Part shown: positions 16,315-26,200 of the stretch, one piece after another
Layout: every line of letters begins with the position of its first letter
Numbering within the stretch: the first letter of the stretch is position 1
Assembly (NCBI RefSeq): GCF_900103585.1
Contig: NZ_FNHV01000029.1
Coordinates: forward strand, 1 to 64,000
DNA length: 64,000 nt
Reading direction: 5' to 3'
DNA from: Streptomyces sp. cf386
Lineage (GTDB): Bacteria > Actinomycetota > Actinomycetes > Streptomycetales > Streptomycetaceae
Notes under the pieces: model-generated
What the model was told of the DNA's origin: nothing
The model's database searches: none
What the model saw: the letters and a program-made list of their open reading frames with translations, nothing else
Program-made: the position numbers and the translations under genes

Positions 16315-18789
16315 CTACAGCGCCGCTGCAGGGGATGCCTCCTCGTCGGTCCAGTCTCCATCGAACAGCGACGCCACCAAGGCTGCGTGTTCCTGGGGCA
16401 GTTGGCCTGCGCGATGTACCGAACGGGCTTTGGCGAGCCAGGCTCCGATCCTGACCGTCTCGCCATCGACGCTGACTTCCTCACGGGCGGTGGGGGCGCG
16501 GCGCTCGCGGTGCAGGAATAGTTCGAGGATCTGCGCGGTCTGGGCGAAGGTGCGGCGGGAGCGGCGGGTGGCGGTCAGTGGGTGGGTCTGCGGGGTGAGG
16601 CCGATGGCGGTCAGCAGGTGCTGCTGCCGGAGGGCAAGGGTGTTCCAGCGGGTGAGTTGGCGGTGTAGCCAGCTGCCGATCTTCACGGTGCCCAGGACGC
16701 TGCTGTGGTTGAGCGCGGCTGGGTCGTTCCCGGCGGTTAGGTGTGCGCGCAACAGGTGGTATTTGCGGTGCCAGTCTGCGCCGTGGGGCAGCTGCCAGTC
16801 TGCGTCGATGGCTGCGAGGTCGGCGCTCCGGGCCGGGGCGAGCTCACCGCGTGCGGCCAGGGAGCGCTGCTCAGCGAGCCAGGCCCCGACGGGTGTGGTG
16901 GCGGGGGCGGCGAGGTGGCCGTGGGTGCGATGGTATTCGGCGGCGGCGGTGAGCCGGGCACGCCAGGCGGCGTCGTGCTTGTCCCACACCATGCCCAGGG
17001 CGTCAAGCTCGGCGATCCAGTCATCGTCGAGGCGGCCGGCCGTGCGGGCCTCGCGCATGGTGGCGATGAAGGAGCCGAGGGCGTAGCCGTAGGGGTCGGT
17101 GTAGTCGGCGGGGGCGTCGAGGTGGTGGTGGGTGTCGTGGTAGGCCTGGGCGGCGGCGAGTCCGGCGCGGCGGGAGCGGGAGACTGCCGTGTCGTGGGGG
17201 TTGAAGGAGGTGAGGTCGAGGGCGCGGGCGATGTGCTCGGGGTGGACGGTGAAGTCGAAGTGCCAGCGGTGCTGGATCAGGTCGCTGATCTCTTTGGGCA
17301 GGCGGTTGGCCTTGTCGGGGAGCCGTTCGAGGATGCGGTGGTCGTGGCTGGCTAGAGCGGTGCTGATGGCCCAGACCGGTTCGTAGGCGGTGCCGAGGAT
17401 GTCGGTGGGGTCGGTGCCCGGGGGGATGTAGACGGGGATGACGAGGCTGGCGATCTTGCCGCTGACGGACAGGCGCAGGGCGCGGCCGAGGGCCTGGACG
17501 CAGCGGATGACGCTGCGGGTGGGGTCGGCGAAGACGATCGCGTCGACGCTGGGGATGTCGACGCCTTCGGCGATGACTTTGGCGTTGGTCAGGATGGCGC
17601 AGGATGAGGCGGCGAACTGGGCGAAGGTGTCCGCGCGTTGCGCGGAGGGCATGTCGCCGTGGACGAAGAAGACCTCGGGGCTGATGTCGGGGCCTAGGCC
17701 GGGGGCGTGGGCGCGCAGGCGACGCAGGGTGTGGGGCAGTTCGCGGGCGAAGCGCTTGGCGTCCTCGACGAGGTTGAAGTAGACCAGGACGCGCCGCTGC
17801 TGGTGGGTGGCCATCGCCTTGAGGACGGCCAGGTGCAGGGCGGTGGTGCGCAAGGCCTCGTCGGTGGCAGGCTGCTGGCCTGCGGTGGTGCCGGGGGCGG
17901 GCACGTTGAGGCGGGTGCGCAGAGTCTCGTCGGTGAGGGTGGGGACGATGATGCGGTAGTCCGCGACCCGGCCGTCTTCGATGGCCCGGGCAAGGGGGTA
18001 TTCGAAGATCTTCTTGCCGTAGACCGCAGCGTTGTCCATGGAGTTGGAGCGGGCGTCGCTCCCCTGCGCTGCTGCAGTCAGGAGGCCGCGCGAGCGGGAG
18101 AGGTTCGCGGATTCGGCCAGCTCGGGCGCGGCGAAGATGCGCGGGGTGGCCGTCATGTAGAGGCGGCGCTCTGCTCGGATGCGGGTGGTGTCGTGGATGG
18201 CAGCCCACTTCTTGTCGGTCCGGCCGGCGATCCGGTGGGCTTCGTCCATGACCGCCAGATCGAAGGGCGGAACCTGATACGCGGTGTGCTGGGTGCTTTC
18301 GATCTTGTCGAGGGAGTCGTACGTGCACACCACCGTCAGACCGGGCAGCGCGTCGCGGCCGGTGCCGACGGCGGCAAGCAGGGAGGCAAGCAGGCGGTAG
18401 TCGGTGACCGAGGCGATGCGCGCCGCGCTCAGGGCGTCGTGGGCGGCCGCGTCCATGGAGGAGACAATGACGAGGGGCTCGTTGTGGCCGTCATGGCGGA
18501 GCGCCAGTGCGGTCTGCGCGGCCAGGTCGAGGGTAGGGACGACGAACAGCAGGCGGCGCGCCAGCTGATGGGCGGCGCGGCTGGCGACGAGAGTCTTGCC
18601 GGTGCCGGTCGCTGACACGTACAGGCCGCGGGTCCCGGGCCTGTTGAGGTGCTTGAGGATCTTGCGCAGGGCCTGCTGCTGGTCCGCGTGCAGGGGCAGG
18701 GGTTTGCGCCGCCTGCGGCGCGCTAGTGTGTCCAGTCCCAGAGCGTGCAGGTCCTGGGCGGTAGGTGCCAGGGGCGAAGGCGGTTGCAT
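16315..18789 (-). CDS. Terminal-type DEAD/DEAH helicase with helicase-associated domains (824 aa)
   Basis: ATG 18789 has GGAG seven bases upstream. The superfamily 2 core contains YVSATGTGKT (Walker A, about 57-66), VMDEAHR, YMTATPRIF and the C-terminal core with VIAEGVDIPSVD and QALGRALR (motif VI). It is followed by three or so helicase-associated repeats rich in Trp/Gly/Leu (for example HLAAPATTPVGAWLAEQRSL and VLGTVKIGSWLHRQLTRW). This architecture is characteristic of the helicase-like proteins found near Streptomyces chromosome ends (the TtrA group) and on plasmids. A role at telomeres or in DNA transfer is suspected for that group but not shown here. It is read in the same direction as the three-gene RSH operon, 129 bases away. 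Confidence 0.8.
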   Translation of the reverse strand: MQPPSPLAPTAQDLHALGLDTLARRRRRKPLPLHADQQQALRKILKHLNRPGTRGLYVSATGTGKTLVASRAAHQLARRLLFVVPTLDLAAQTALALRHDGHNEPLVIVSSMDAAAHDALSAARIASVTDYRLLASLLAAVGTGRDALPGLTVVCTYDSLDKIESTQHTAYQVPPFDLAVMDEAHRIAGRTDKKWAAIHDTTRIRAERRLYMTATPRIFAAPELAESANLSRSRGLLTAAAQGSDARSNSMDNAAVYGKKIFEYPLARAIEDGRVADYRIIVPTLTDETLRTRLNVPAPGTTAGQQPATDEALRTTALHLAVLKAMATHQQRRVLVYFNLVEDAKRFARELPHTLRRLRAHAPGLGPDISPEVFFVHGDMPSAQRADTFAQFAASSCAILTNAKVIAEGVDIPSVDAIVFADPTRSVIRCVQALGRALRLSVSGKIASLVIPVYIPPGTDPTDILGTAYEPVWAISTALASHDHRILERLPDKANRLPKEISDLIQHRWHFDFTVHPEHIARALDLTSFNPHDTAVSRSRRAGLAAAQAYHDTHHHLDAPADYTDPYGYALGSFIATMREARTAGRLDDDWIAELDALGMVWDKHDAAWRARLTAAAEYHRTHGHLAAPATTPVGAWLAEQRSLAARGELAPARSADLAAIDADWQLPHGADWHRKYHLLRAHLTAGNDPAALNHSSVLGTVKIGSWLHRQLTRWNTLALRQQHLLTAIGLTPQTHPLTATRRSRRTFAQTAQILELFLHRERRAPTAREEVSVDGETVRIGAWLAKARSVHRAGQLPQEHAALVASLFDGDWTDEEASPAAAL

Positions 18790-18918
18790 GGGCGGTCTCC
18801 GTGCGCTGCGCGGCAGGCCAGCGGGCAGGCGGTGTCACTTCGATTCTGTCAGCCCTCCCCCACTGGCACGGGGTGTCCCGTACGGCACAGGCGAAATCTC
18901 GGGGCGGCCGACGCGTGG

Positions 18919-19548
18919 TCAGGGCGTGTGCGGTGCGGGGGCCGGCTGCTGCGCCGGCACGGTCTGGGTGGCCGCGGGGGCGGTCTGTGCGGCCAGTTTG
19001 CGGTAGCCCGTGGCGGTGATGGCGTGCCAGGAAAGGTAGAAGCCGACGGCGGCCAGGACTCCCAGGATGGTTGCGGTGGCAAGGAGCAGGGGCCGGTGCT
19101 CGACGGGGTAGCGCCACAGGGCGAGATCGGTCGCCAGGGTGAGCAGGATGCTGTTGAGGGTCCAGCCGCGGCAGATCCTCAGGCGGGAGCGGGCGTAGTC
19201 GGCGCGGGCGGCTAACGCAGGGATCTCGGCCAGCTTGAGGCGGGCCTGGGCGTAGGCGGCGGAGGTCGGGAAGGACTGGGTTCGCAGGCGTCGGCGTGCC
19301 GGGGCGAGGACGGTGTCGGCGGCGCGGTCGATGAGGATGCCGAGGGCGTAGGCGAAGGCGAGGGCTGCGCCGGCGGCGAGGGGGGTGGCTGCTGCAGGGG
19401 CGAGCTGGCGGCTGTTGTCGGGGCCGGCGATGGCTGCGGCGAGGATGCCCAGGCCGGTGAGGAAGCCGATGCCGACGACGAGGACTTCGACGAACATGGC
19501 GGTGGCGGCCACGACAGCGGAGGGTTCGGGCTGCGGCGGTCGGGTCAC
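18919..19548 (-). CDS. Four-helix membrane protein coupled to RelA/SpoT-like gene (209 aa)
   Basis: It starts at GTG 19548, overlapping the synthetase stop (GTGA). Hydrophobic segments lie near residues 12-42 and 58-75, and a pair near 130-175; between them is a soluble helical loop (about 80-125, TQSFPTSAAYAQARLKLAEI). The C-terminus is a Gln/Pro/Ala-rich tail. The layout (TM pair, cytoplasmic helical region, TM pair) resembles small membrane partners that accompany nucleotide-signalling or defence enzymes, but no family is recognised. As the last gene of a coupled operon with an RSH-type synthetase, it could be the effector or the membrane tether; this is inference. Confidence 0.7.
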   Translation of the reverse strand: MTRPPQPEPSAVVAATAMFVEVLVVGIGFLTGLGILAAAIAGPDNSRQLAPAAATPLAAGAALAFAYALGILIDRAADTVLAPARRRLRTQSFPTSAAYAQARLKLAEIPALAARADYARSRLRICRGWTLNSILLTLATDLALWRYPVEHRPLLLATATILGVLAAVGFYLSWHAITATGYRKLAAQTAPAATQTVPAQQPAPAPHTP

Positions 19549-20534
19549 AGGTGGACACTCCAGATCTCGGCCATGTCGCTGAGCATGGTGTCGGGCAGTT
19601 CGTCGTCCCAGACGCCTCGTAACAGCATCTTGGCGGTGGTGAGGCGCTCGAAGATGATCAGGCTTTCCGGCTGGCTGGCCAGTATGTAGCGGCCGTGGGT
19701 TAAGAAGAGCTCGCTCGTGGGGCCGTAGTCGCGGTACGCCTCTTCGAGCTGCTGACGGTACGCTTCGGCAAACTGGGCTAACTTGTTGGGATAGTCGGGC
19801 TCGTGCTCGACGGTGTCGATCAGGACGTCGACGATGTCTTCTGACAGGTCGCGCCGGTAATCGTGCGCGGTGAACGTGCGGTACAGGAACTCTGCTTCGG
19901 CCAGGAGTCGGTTCGTGCGGGTGAAGTCGGGGTGCTGCGCCAAGACGTCTACCCCCCGTTCGACCTCGAGGTCGTACAGTTCGACCAGGGCGATCAAACG
20001 GTACAGCGACCTACTGACATCGCGGGGTACGTCGGTGGTGCCTGTTTTGTAGAGCAGCCGGTGGGACATACGGGCCCACAAGTCGGTTGCTTCGGTGCGG
20101 ATTTGGATCTCGCACTCGTAAGGCCGGCCGTCGCCGTCCCTGAGGTCGCACGCGGCAAGCACTTGGACGTGCAGGCGGGGGTACTGCAGCGTGTACTGGC
20201 CCTCGATGTCCTCCTGCTCTCGGTAGTCCTGGGGGCCTCCGACCAGTGTCAGGTTGTCCTTGACGACCTCGAGGGCCTTGTTGAGGAAGCCTTTGTGCTG
20301 GACGGTGATACGGACGCCTGCCTTGTCCGTGATCTCCGTCCAGGGGTCGGCGTATTTCTTGTGGTACGCCTTGGTGACGAAGCTGCCGGTCTCCTTGGCC
20401 CGTGAGGTCACCTCGCAGGTGATGTGGGCGCGCGCGGCCTTGCGTCGCAGAAGGGCCGCAGTGAGCTGTGCCGCCTTCCGGATGTTGGGGAGTTCCGCCT
20501 GGTACCGGTGGAAGGCGTCGTTGACCACGCTCAC
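19545..20534 (-). CDS. RelA/SpoT-domain nucleotide pyrophosphokinase-like protein (329 aa)
   Basis: It starts at GTG 20534, overlapping the upstream stop (GTGA). The synthetase domain covers about residues 1-165: SRAKETGS (R45, K47, S51) for ATP binding, EITDKAGVRI with the metal-binding Asp (D70), and ECEIQIRT (E142) followed by DLWARMSHRLLYK (H158). These are the key residues of RelA/SpoT synthetases, so it looks catalytically intact. There is no N-terminal HD hydrolase domain. A helical C-terminal region of about 160 residues has no known match. Single-domain RSH proteins make (p)ppGpp-type alarmones; some (toxSAS, CapRel) instead pyrophosphorylate tRNA and act as toxins in anti-phage systems. 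Its place between an NdpA-like protein and a membrane protein, next to Wadjet, favours a defence role. Confidence 0.8.
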   Translation of the reverse strand: MSVVNDAFHRYQAELPNIRKAAQLTAALLRRKAARAHITCEVTSRAKETGSFVTKAYHKKYADPWTEITDKAGVRITVQHKGFLNKALEVVKDNLTLVGGPQDYREQEDIEGQYTLQYPRLHVQVLAACDLRDGDGRPYECEIQIRTEATDLWARMSHRLLYKTGTTDVPRDVSRSLYRLIALVELYDLEVERGVDVLAQHPDFTRTNRLLAEAEFLYRTFTAHDYRRDLSEDIVDVLIDTVEHEPDYPNKLAQFAEAYRQQLEEAYRDYGPTSELFLTHGRYILASQPESLIIFERLTTAKMLLRGVWDDELPDTMLSDMAEIWSVHL

Positions 20535-21637
20535 CCGGTGGAATCCGCCCTGGGCGCTTGGCCGTCTGTCTGCGGGGCGTCGGGTTTGCGGGCGCTGTAG
20601 TGGCTGCGCGTGGACGTGATCTTGCCCCTGACGGTGACCGTGGACGTGCCGTCGGGATGTTCGTCGATCTTGATGTCCTCACGCACCCGCCTGACGGGCG
20701 CGACAATGGAGATCCCGCTCGCGAAGCCGATCTGCAGTTCGCTGAGGCGCGGAGCCACCCGCTCGATGTCCTTGTCGAAGACGGTCGTTGGGACGTCCTT
20801 GCTGGCCAGGTAAGTGAGGAAGTTGTCCTGGTCATGGAGGTCGAGGTGATCAGCGGCGAAGGCGGTCGGATCCAGGGTCGCGGTGTTGGAGCGCAACTCG
20901 ACCAGGACAGCCATCAGATAGTCGACGCTCTTCTCGGGATCGTCGACCCGCTTGTCGACCCAGTCCACTGCTGCCTCGTGAAACTCCTGGGTGAGGCGCT
21001 TGGGATCCTCTTTCTGCCGGCAACCGAGGAAGGCCTGCAGCCAGAACTGCGCCATCTTGCCGGCCAGTTGCTTGTCAGCCGCCCACCCCTCGATGGGCCC
21101 GTCCTCGGGGACGCCGTCGACACAGAACAGAGCAGCCTTGTAGATCTTGTTGTGCTCCGTCATCAGCAGGTCGGCGAAGTAGCTCATGTCGAAGGTGCGC
21201 TTGCCCTCGACGAGAACGTCCTCAGCCCGGAGCCCGCCCTCTTGCTCCAGTTTGACGATGAGCAGCGCCCGTTTGCCAGCCAGACGTGCGGCAGCCACGA
21301 GGAGGAGTCCGGCCGGGCTTCTCCCCTTTTGGCTCTCAAAGAGCAGTTCGGCAAGGTCGACGGAAACGTCCACCAGCTCCCGCTGCTGGGCGAGGTACTC
21401 GTAGATACGGTCCGGCACGGTCGACTTTTTCACTTCAAGCTCTTCTACGACCGGGCGTCCGTGCTTGGTGAGCACGCCACGGAAGTTGGCCTGGATCTTG
21501 CCTCGCACGTCCTCGCCGAGCTGGCACACCGCTTCGCTGAGCTTGAGCTGTGCTGGTACCGGGTCCGACCGCTTGCGCTGCGGGACCAGGTGAAAGATGG
21601 CCTCGTCTACGACAAGTTGAGCGAATTCGCCTGACAT
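20531..21637 (-). CDS. Nucleoid-associated (YejK/NdpA-like) protein (368 aa)
   Basis: It starts at ATG 21637. The sequence follows the pattern of the 37-kDa nucleoid-associated family: an N-terminal VVDEAIFHLVPQRK strand/helix, a mid segment (LLFESQKGRSPAGLLLVAAA, RALLIVKLEQEGGLR) and FLTYLASKDV near residue 275, with a C-terminal beta-rich part. YejK family proteins associate with the nucleoid in proteobacteria; actinobacterial relatives often occur in mobile or defence neighbourhoods. Here it is the first gene of a coupled trio (NdpA-like, RelA/SpoT-like, membrane protein). It might sense invading DNA and control the synthetase; that is a hypothesis. Confidence 0.65.
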   Translation of the reverse strand: MSGEFAQLVVDEAIFHLVPQRKRSDPVPAQLKLSEAVCQLGEDVRGKIQANFRGVLTKHGRPVVEELEVKKSTVPDRIYEYLAQQRELVDVSVDLAELLFESQKGRSPAGLLLVAAARLAGKRALLIVKLEQEGGLRAEDVLVEGKRTFDMSYFADLLMTEHNKIYKAALFCVDGVPEDGPIEGWAADKQLAGKMAQFWLQAFLGCRQKEDPKRLTQEFHEAAVDWVDKRVDDPEKSVDYLMAVLVELRSNTATLDPTAFAADHLDLHDQDNFLTYLASKDVPTTVFDKDIERVAPRLSELQIGFASGISIVAPVRRVREDIKIDEHPDGTSTVTVRGKITSTRSHYSARKPDAPQTDGQAPRADSTG

Positions 21638-21982
21638 GACCCACCCCGTGAATCCTTGCGCAGAAGCCCAGTGGCTGAGCATCAACCGCATGTCCGCGCC
21701 GCGTCGGAGTCGACGGGCATGTGTGTTGTTCCTCGCGGCGTGAACGCCTGCCCGACACCAGGCTGCTGACCCTGTGTCAGGCTGATGCGGTCATCGTAAC
21801 GGTGCGTGCACGACCCCGAGGGCGTTTGCCGGGCAGATATGCGACGAGTCATCAGATTGACTGAAAATAGATGAACCTTGTGCCAAATATACGCGTCCGC
21901 CTCGGTTGCCGTGAACCCGCGGATCTCCCGGCAGCACCGCGTGCCACAAGGGCCGGCACTCTCGGTCATCTGCGCACCGGAA
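21638..21982. other. AT-richer spacer between Wadjet and RSH operons
   Basis: This 345-base gap lies between jetD and the NdpA-like gene. The stretch 21830-21900 is clearly richer in A/T (GATTGACTGAAAATAGATGA, AAATATACGC) and probably contains the promoter of the three-gene operon, but no pair of boxes stands out. No coding frame is convincing. Confidence 0.4.
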
Positions 21983-23248
21983 TCACTCCCCCGCTTGCCG
22001 TGGGGCGGGGTGCAAGGCTCCCGGTTCTGAGGAAGCCGGGTCAAGGAGGCGCGTGAGTACGGCGTCGTGTTCCTGGTAGAGGACGCGCCCAGTCGCCTGC
22101 AGTTGTGCGGCCAGCGCGGGATCGCAGCTGTTCGGCAGGGGGCCGAGGGGGGCGGCGGACGGCAGGTCACCTGCCGCGCGCACGAGGGCAGCGTCCATGG
22201 CGACGAGTTGTGCACCGTAGGTCTGCTGCACGGTGGCGGCGATGTGCAGACCCGCAGCATCCAGGTCTCCTGCGTAGTACAGGGGAACGCCCTGGTCGAC
22301 TGCGAGTTGGAGTAGGACATGGTCGACGGCACGGAGCTGGCCGCTGGTGCAGGCCATGGGCTGGGTGCTGGCGCTTTCCATCGCGGCCTCGAGGACGGAG
22401 GGGTTCTCGACGACGGTCAGCGGGTGCGGTGCCAGCCGCGGTGGGGTGCGGGTGAGGTCGAGGAGGTTGAGGGCGACGGGGGTGATGGCCTCATTGAGGC
22501 GGCGGTCGATGGGGCCGTGGCCGAGGGCGCGGACCTGGTGAAGCAGGACGGTGGCGGAGAGCCGGTCGGCGATGATGCCGTGCTCGGCGAGCAGGGCGCG
22601 TATGTGGTCGGGGCGGGTGGGTTCCGGACGGTCGGCGAGCTCGGCGAGGGCGGTGATGAGGCGTTGTCCGGGTCCGGTGGCGGGATCGAAGTAGTGCGGG
22701 TCGCCTGCGTGGTCGTGGGCGAGTTTGGCAAGGGTGCGGGGTGGTGTGTGCGGGAGGTGGCGGGTGATGGAGGCCAAGGCGTCGATGAGGCGACGCATCC
22801 CGGGAGCGGTTTCTTCGTCGGTTCCTGAGGTGAGCCTGGCCCGTAGTCCGGGCAGGTGCGGCAGCTGCTTCTCGGCGTGGCGGACCAGTTCCTGGCGCAG
22901 TTCGGCAGCGGCGAGGCGGCCGTGCCTGCGGTTGACGACTGCGCGGCCCACGGCGTCCTCGACCAAAGCCTGCAGGGTGTCTGTGGTGAGGCCGAGGGCG
23001 TCCAGGAGGGGGTGCAGCGGCACTGTGACGCCGCGGTCGGTGTGAGGGACGCGGGTGCGGCCGCGTCGGCGCTGGGCGGATGTGTCGAGCCATGACTTCA
23101 GGGCGGCCACCGCGCCGGGCGTGAGGCCGGGCACGGTGACGGTGGCGATGTCGGCGGGGGCGCTGCCGGCGCTGAGGCGGTCGTGGATGGCCTGCCACAG
23201 CGGGGTGAGTTCCGGGTCGGCGGCGAGGATGGTGTGGTCGGCGGTCAT
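21983..23248 (-). CDS. jetD: Wadjet JetD, TOPRIM-like nuclease (TIGR02679/DUF2399 family, 421 aa)
   Basis: ATG 23248 overlaps the jetC stop (ATGA). The C-terminal domain (about residues 280-380) is the DUF2399 TOPRIM-like fold: VVENPSVLEAA with the catalytic Glu, then ACTSGQ and LYYAGDLDAAGLHIA with the D-x-D-x-x-G pair. In Wadjet systems JetD cuts closed circular DNA after the JetABC SMC motor has extruded it. The N-terminal half is helical and Arg/Leu-rich, consistent with the DNA-binding part of the type II form. All four jet genes are present, in the order A-B-C-D and coupled by ATGA overlaps, which implies one transcript and fixed stoichiometry. Confidence 0.88.
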   Translation of the reverse strand: MTADHTILAADPELTPLWQAIHDRLSAGSAPADIATVTVPGLTPGAVAALKSWLDTSAQRRRGRTRVPHTDRGVTVPLHPLLDALGLTTDTLQALVEDAVGRAVVNRRHGRLAAAELRQELVRHAEKQLPHLPGLRARLTSGTDEETAPGMRRLIDALASITRHLPHTPPRTLAKLAHDHAGDPHYFDPATGPGQRLITALAELADRPEPTRPDHIRALLAEHGIIADRLSATVLLHQVRALGHGPIDRRLNEAITPVALNLLDLTRTPPRLAPHPLTVVENPSVLEAAMESASTQPMACTSGQLRAVDHVLLQLAVDQGVPLYYAGDLDAAGLHIAATVQQTYGAQLVAMDAALVRAAGDLPSAAPLGPLPNSCDPALAAQLQATGRVLYQEHDAVLTRLLDPASSEPGALHPAPRQAGE

Positions 23249-26200
23249 GGGGTGTCCTGGGGCTGCGGGGCGGGCACTTCGAGGGTGAGGGGCTGGGGTT
23301 CGCCGTGGCCGTGCCACAACCAGGGGACGGTGATCCGGCGTCGGCCGGCGGTGACGACTTCGTGGACCATGGCGCGCTGGGTCTCTCGTTTGATCAGGGG
23401 GGTCATGGACGGGGCGGTGGCGAGGACGTCGAAGTCCCAGGAGCGCAGCAGGGCCAGGATCTTGCGTAGGTTGCGTTCGTCGAAGGCTGCGTCGATCTCG
23501 TCGATGGACAGCAGTCGCGGGCCGGCGTAGTCGCGGGCGGAGTACATCGACCAGGCGGCCGCCAGCAAGGGCAGCATGGTGGCCAGGCGCCTCTCGCCGG
23601 TGGAAAGAGCTTCCAGCGGGTTGGAACGGGCGGTGATTTCGCGGAACTTCTCCTTGCCCGCGGCCTCGAAGGAGGCGTGGGTAACGGAGATGGTCCAGTC
23701 GTACCAGCTGCGGTAGTCGAAGGTGTGGGCGACGCGTTCTGCCCAGGGTTCGCCGGCCTTTTCGTCCATGCGCTGGCGCAGCGCGTCATACATCTGCTCG
23801 AAGGTGTCGTCAGAGGGCGGCTTGCCGATGAGTTCCACCATGCGCTGCGCCTCGGGGTTGTCACGGACGTCCCATTCGACCTGGACGCCGACGTGGGCCA
23901 CGCCCGTTCGGACGTCCTTGAGGGTGTCGTGGATCCGTGCGACCAGCTCGACTGCTGCTTGCCGGCGTAGCTGGATGTCGCGCTGGAGGCGGGTGAACAG
24001 GCTTGTCTTGAGGACCTGCTTGATGTCGACGCGCAGGTCGTCCTCGAGCTGAGCGGCGGTGGCTTTGAGGTCCTGGACGGTGGTGGGGACGTCTTGGCCT
24101 CGCACCACGGCGGGATCGGCGACGAGCGCACGCCGCCAGGGGGTGTCTTCGATGCTCTCCAGTGTGACCTGCCGGTCGAAGCCGGCCAGGCCGGTGCTGG
24201 CCTTGCGGGCCGCGGTTTCCAGCAGGGCCAGGTCGCGGTCGCGCTGCCGTTCCAGGGCGGTGCGCCGGTCGGTGCCGCCGGGGGCGTCGGTGAGCAGGCG
24301 CCTGGCCCAGGCCAGGCCTGCGGTGAGGTTGGCGGGGCGGCCGGCGGTGGTGGGCAGGTCGTCGGGGACGTCGGCGAGGCGCTCATCGACCAGGCGGCCG
24401 AGCCGGGCCATGCAGATGTCGCGGTTCTTCTCGGCGGTCTCCCGCTGCGGGGCGATCCACATCAGCGTGGCCTGGGCGGCGCTGGCTTGCTTGTCGGCTT
24501 CCTGCTGGCGGCTGCGGCATTGTTCGGCGCGGGCCTCGGCCTGCTTCAGCCTTTCGTCCGTGGCGTCCCGGCGGGTCAGGAGCTCTCGGTATTCGGCGCC
24601 GTGCAGGGCGCGCATTTCGGCGACCGTCGCGGCTTCCTCCTCGGCACGTCGCTGGGACCGGGCGGCTTCCTGCTCGGCCCGGGTGTGGCGTGTGCGGCGC
24701 TCGGTGCCTTCCTGGTGGTCACTGTCTGCCCGTGCGAGGAGGTCGGTGACGCGCTGGGCGGCCGGGGCCCAGGCTTGGATGTGGCCGACGAGTTGGACGG
24801 CGGTTTCGCGGCGGGCGTCGAGGTAGTCCGGTTCGGTGCGGAGCATGTCGCCTGCGGGCAGGGCTGCTGCGCGGTTGAGCGCGCGCAGTGCCTCGCTGAC
24901 GGCTTTGGAGGCGTCTTCGTGGCGGCTGGTGGTCTTGAGGGCTTCGGCGCGTGCTCGGTTCAGGTGCTGCTCGGCTGCGTCTTCGGCCGTGTGGGCTGTC
25001 TCGGCGGCTTCGATCGCCTGGTAGGGGAAGGCTTCGTGTTCGGTGTCGGCGGCTTGCTGGGCAGCAGCGGCGCGGGCGCGGGCGTCTTCGCTGGCTTGGG
25101 CGGCGGCCGCCTGCTCGGCCGCGGTCTCTGTGGCGGCTTGGGCCGCTCCGGCGGCGCGAGTCTCGCTGGCGCGGGCGTGTTCGTGGGTGAGGGCAGCGGT
25201 GGAGACGGTCGCGGTGCGGGTGGCCGCGGCTGCCGCGAGTTCGGCCAGGATGCGCTCCAGAGCCCGGTCGGCGTCGGCCAGCGCCGTGGCGGTGCTGTGT
25301 TTGAGGGCGTCGGCGGCCGCGCGCCGGTCGGCGGCCTGGCGCCGCGCGTCGTCGACGCAGGCGGCGGGCGGGAGGCTGTCGCGTTCGGCGGCGGCCTCGG
25401 TGATGTCCTGGCGGCGACGCGATAGGCGTCCTTCCGCCTGCGTGAGGGTGCTGTGGGCAACGGCCAGGTCGTCTTCGAGGCGCCTGACGCGCTGTTGGCG
25501 TGCCCTCTCCCGTGTGGTGCGGCCGATGAAGGCGGCCCGGTATCCGGCGGGAGCGCTGGCGGTAAGGACGCCGTGGGCCAGCCGGCCGGTTGCCGGGTTG
25601 CTGCCGGGGGCGTCGAGCGGGATGGCTGAAAGGATCTCGCGGACCCGTGCGGTGTCGATGGCCGGGGTGTCTTCGACGACCAGCAGGTCGGCCAGCGTGC
25701 GCCCCTGGGCAGCGGGCATCGTGGGAGTAAGGGTGAGATCGCCGTCGCATACCCGGCCGTCAGGGGTGACGAGGGCGTCCAGGAGGCCGGCCACGAGGAG
25801 GGCCCCCTCCAGGCGGTCGGCGTCTGCGGCACCCAGGCCGGGAGCGAAGTCGACGAGTGCCCACAACGGGACGCTGTCGCTGTCCGTGCGGGTGCGCCAG
25901 GCCGGAGGCGACGGGATCGGTGCGGACTGCTGGGCCTGGTGCAGCTGTTCGGTGAGGGCGCTGACGGTTTCGGTGACGGCCTGGGCCTGCCGGGCCGCTT
26001 GTTCGGCCTGGTGTTGGAGCCGCGGTGTGGCCTGGGCGTGTGCACGCACCGCCAGCAGGGTGAGGTCGGCGGGCCGCAGGGCGTGCAGGTCGGCTGCCAG
26101 TGCCGTGGGATGGGGCAGGGGGAGATCGTCGGCGGATAGGTGGGTGAGGCCGTCGCGCCAGGCGTGTACCTGGCCCAGCCAGTCGCGGACCGACTGAAGG

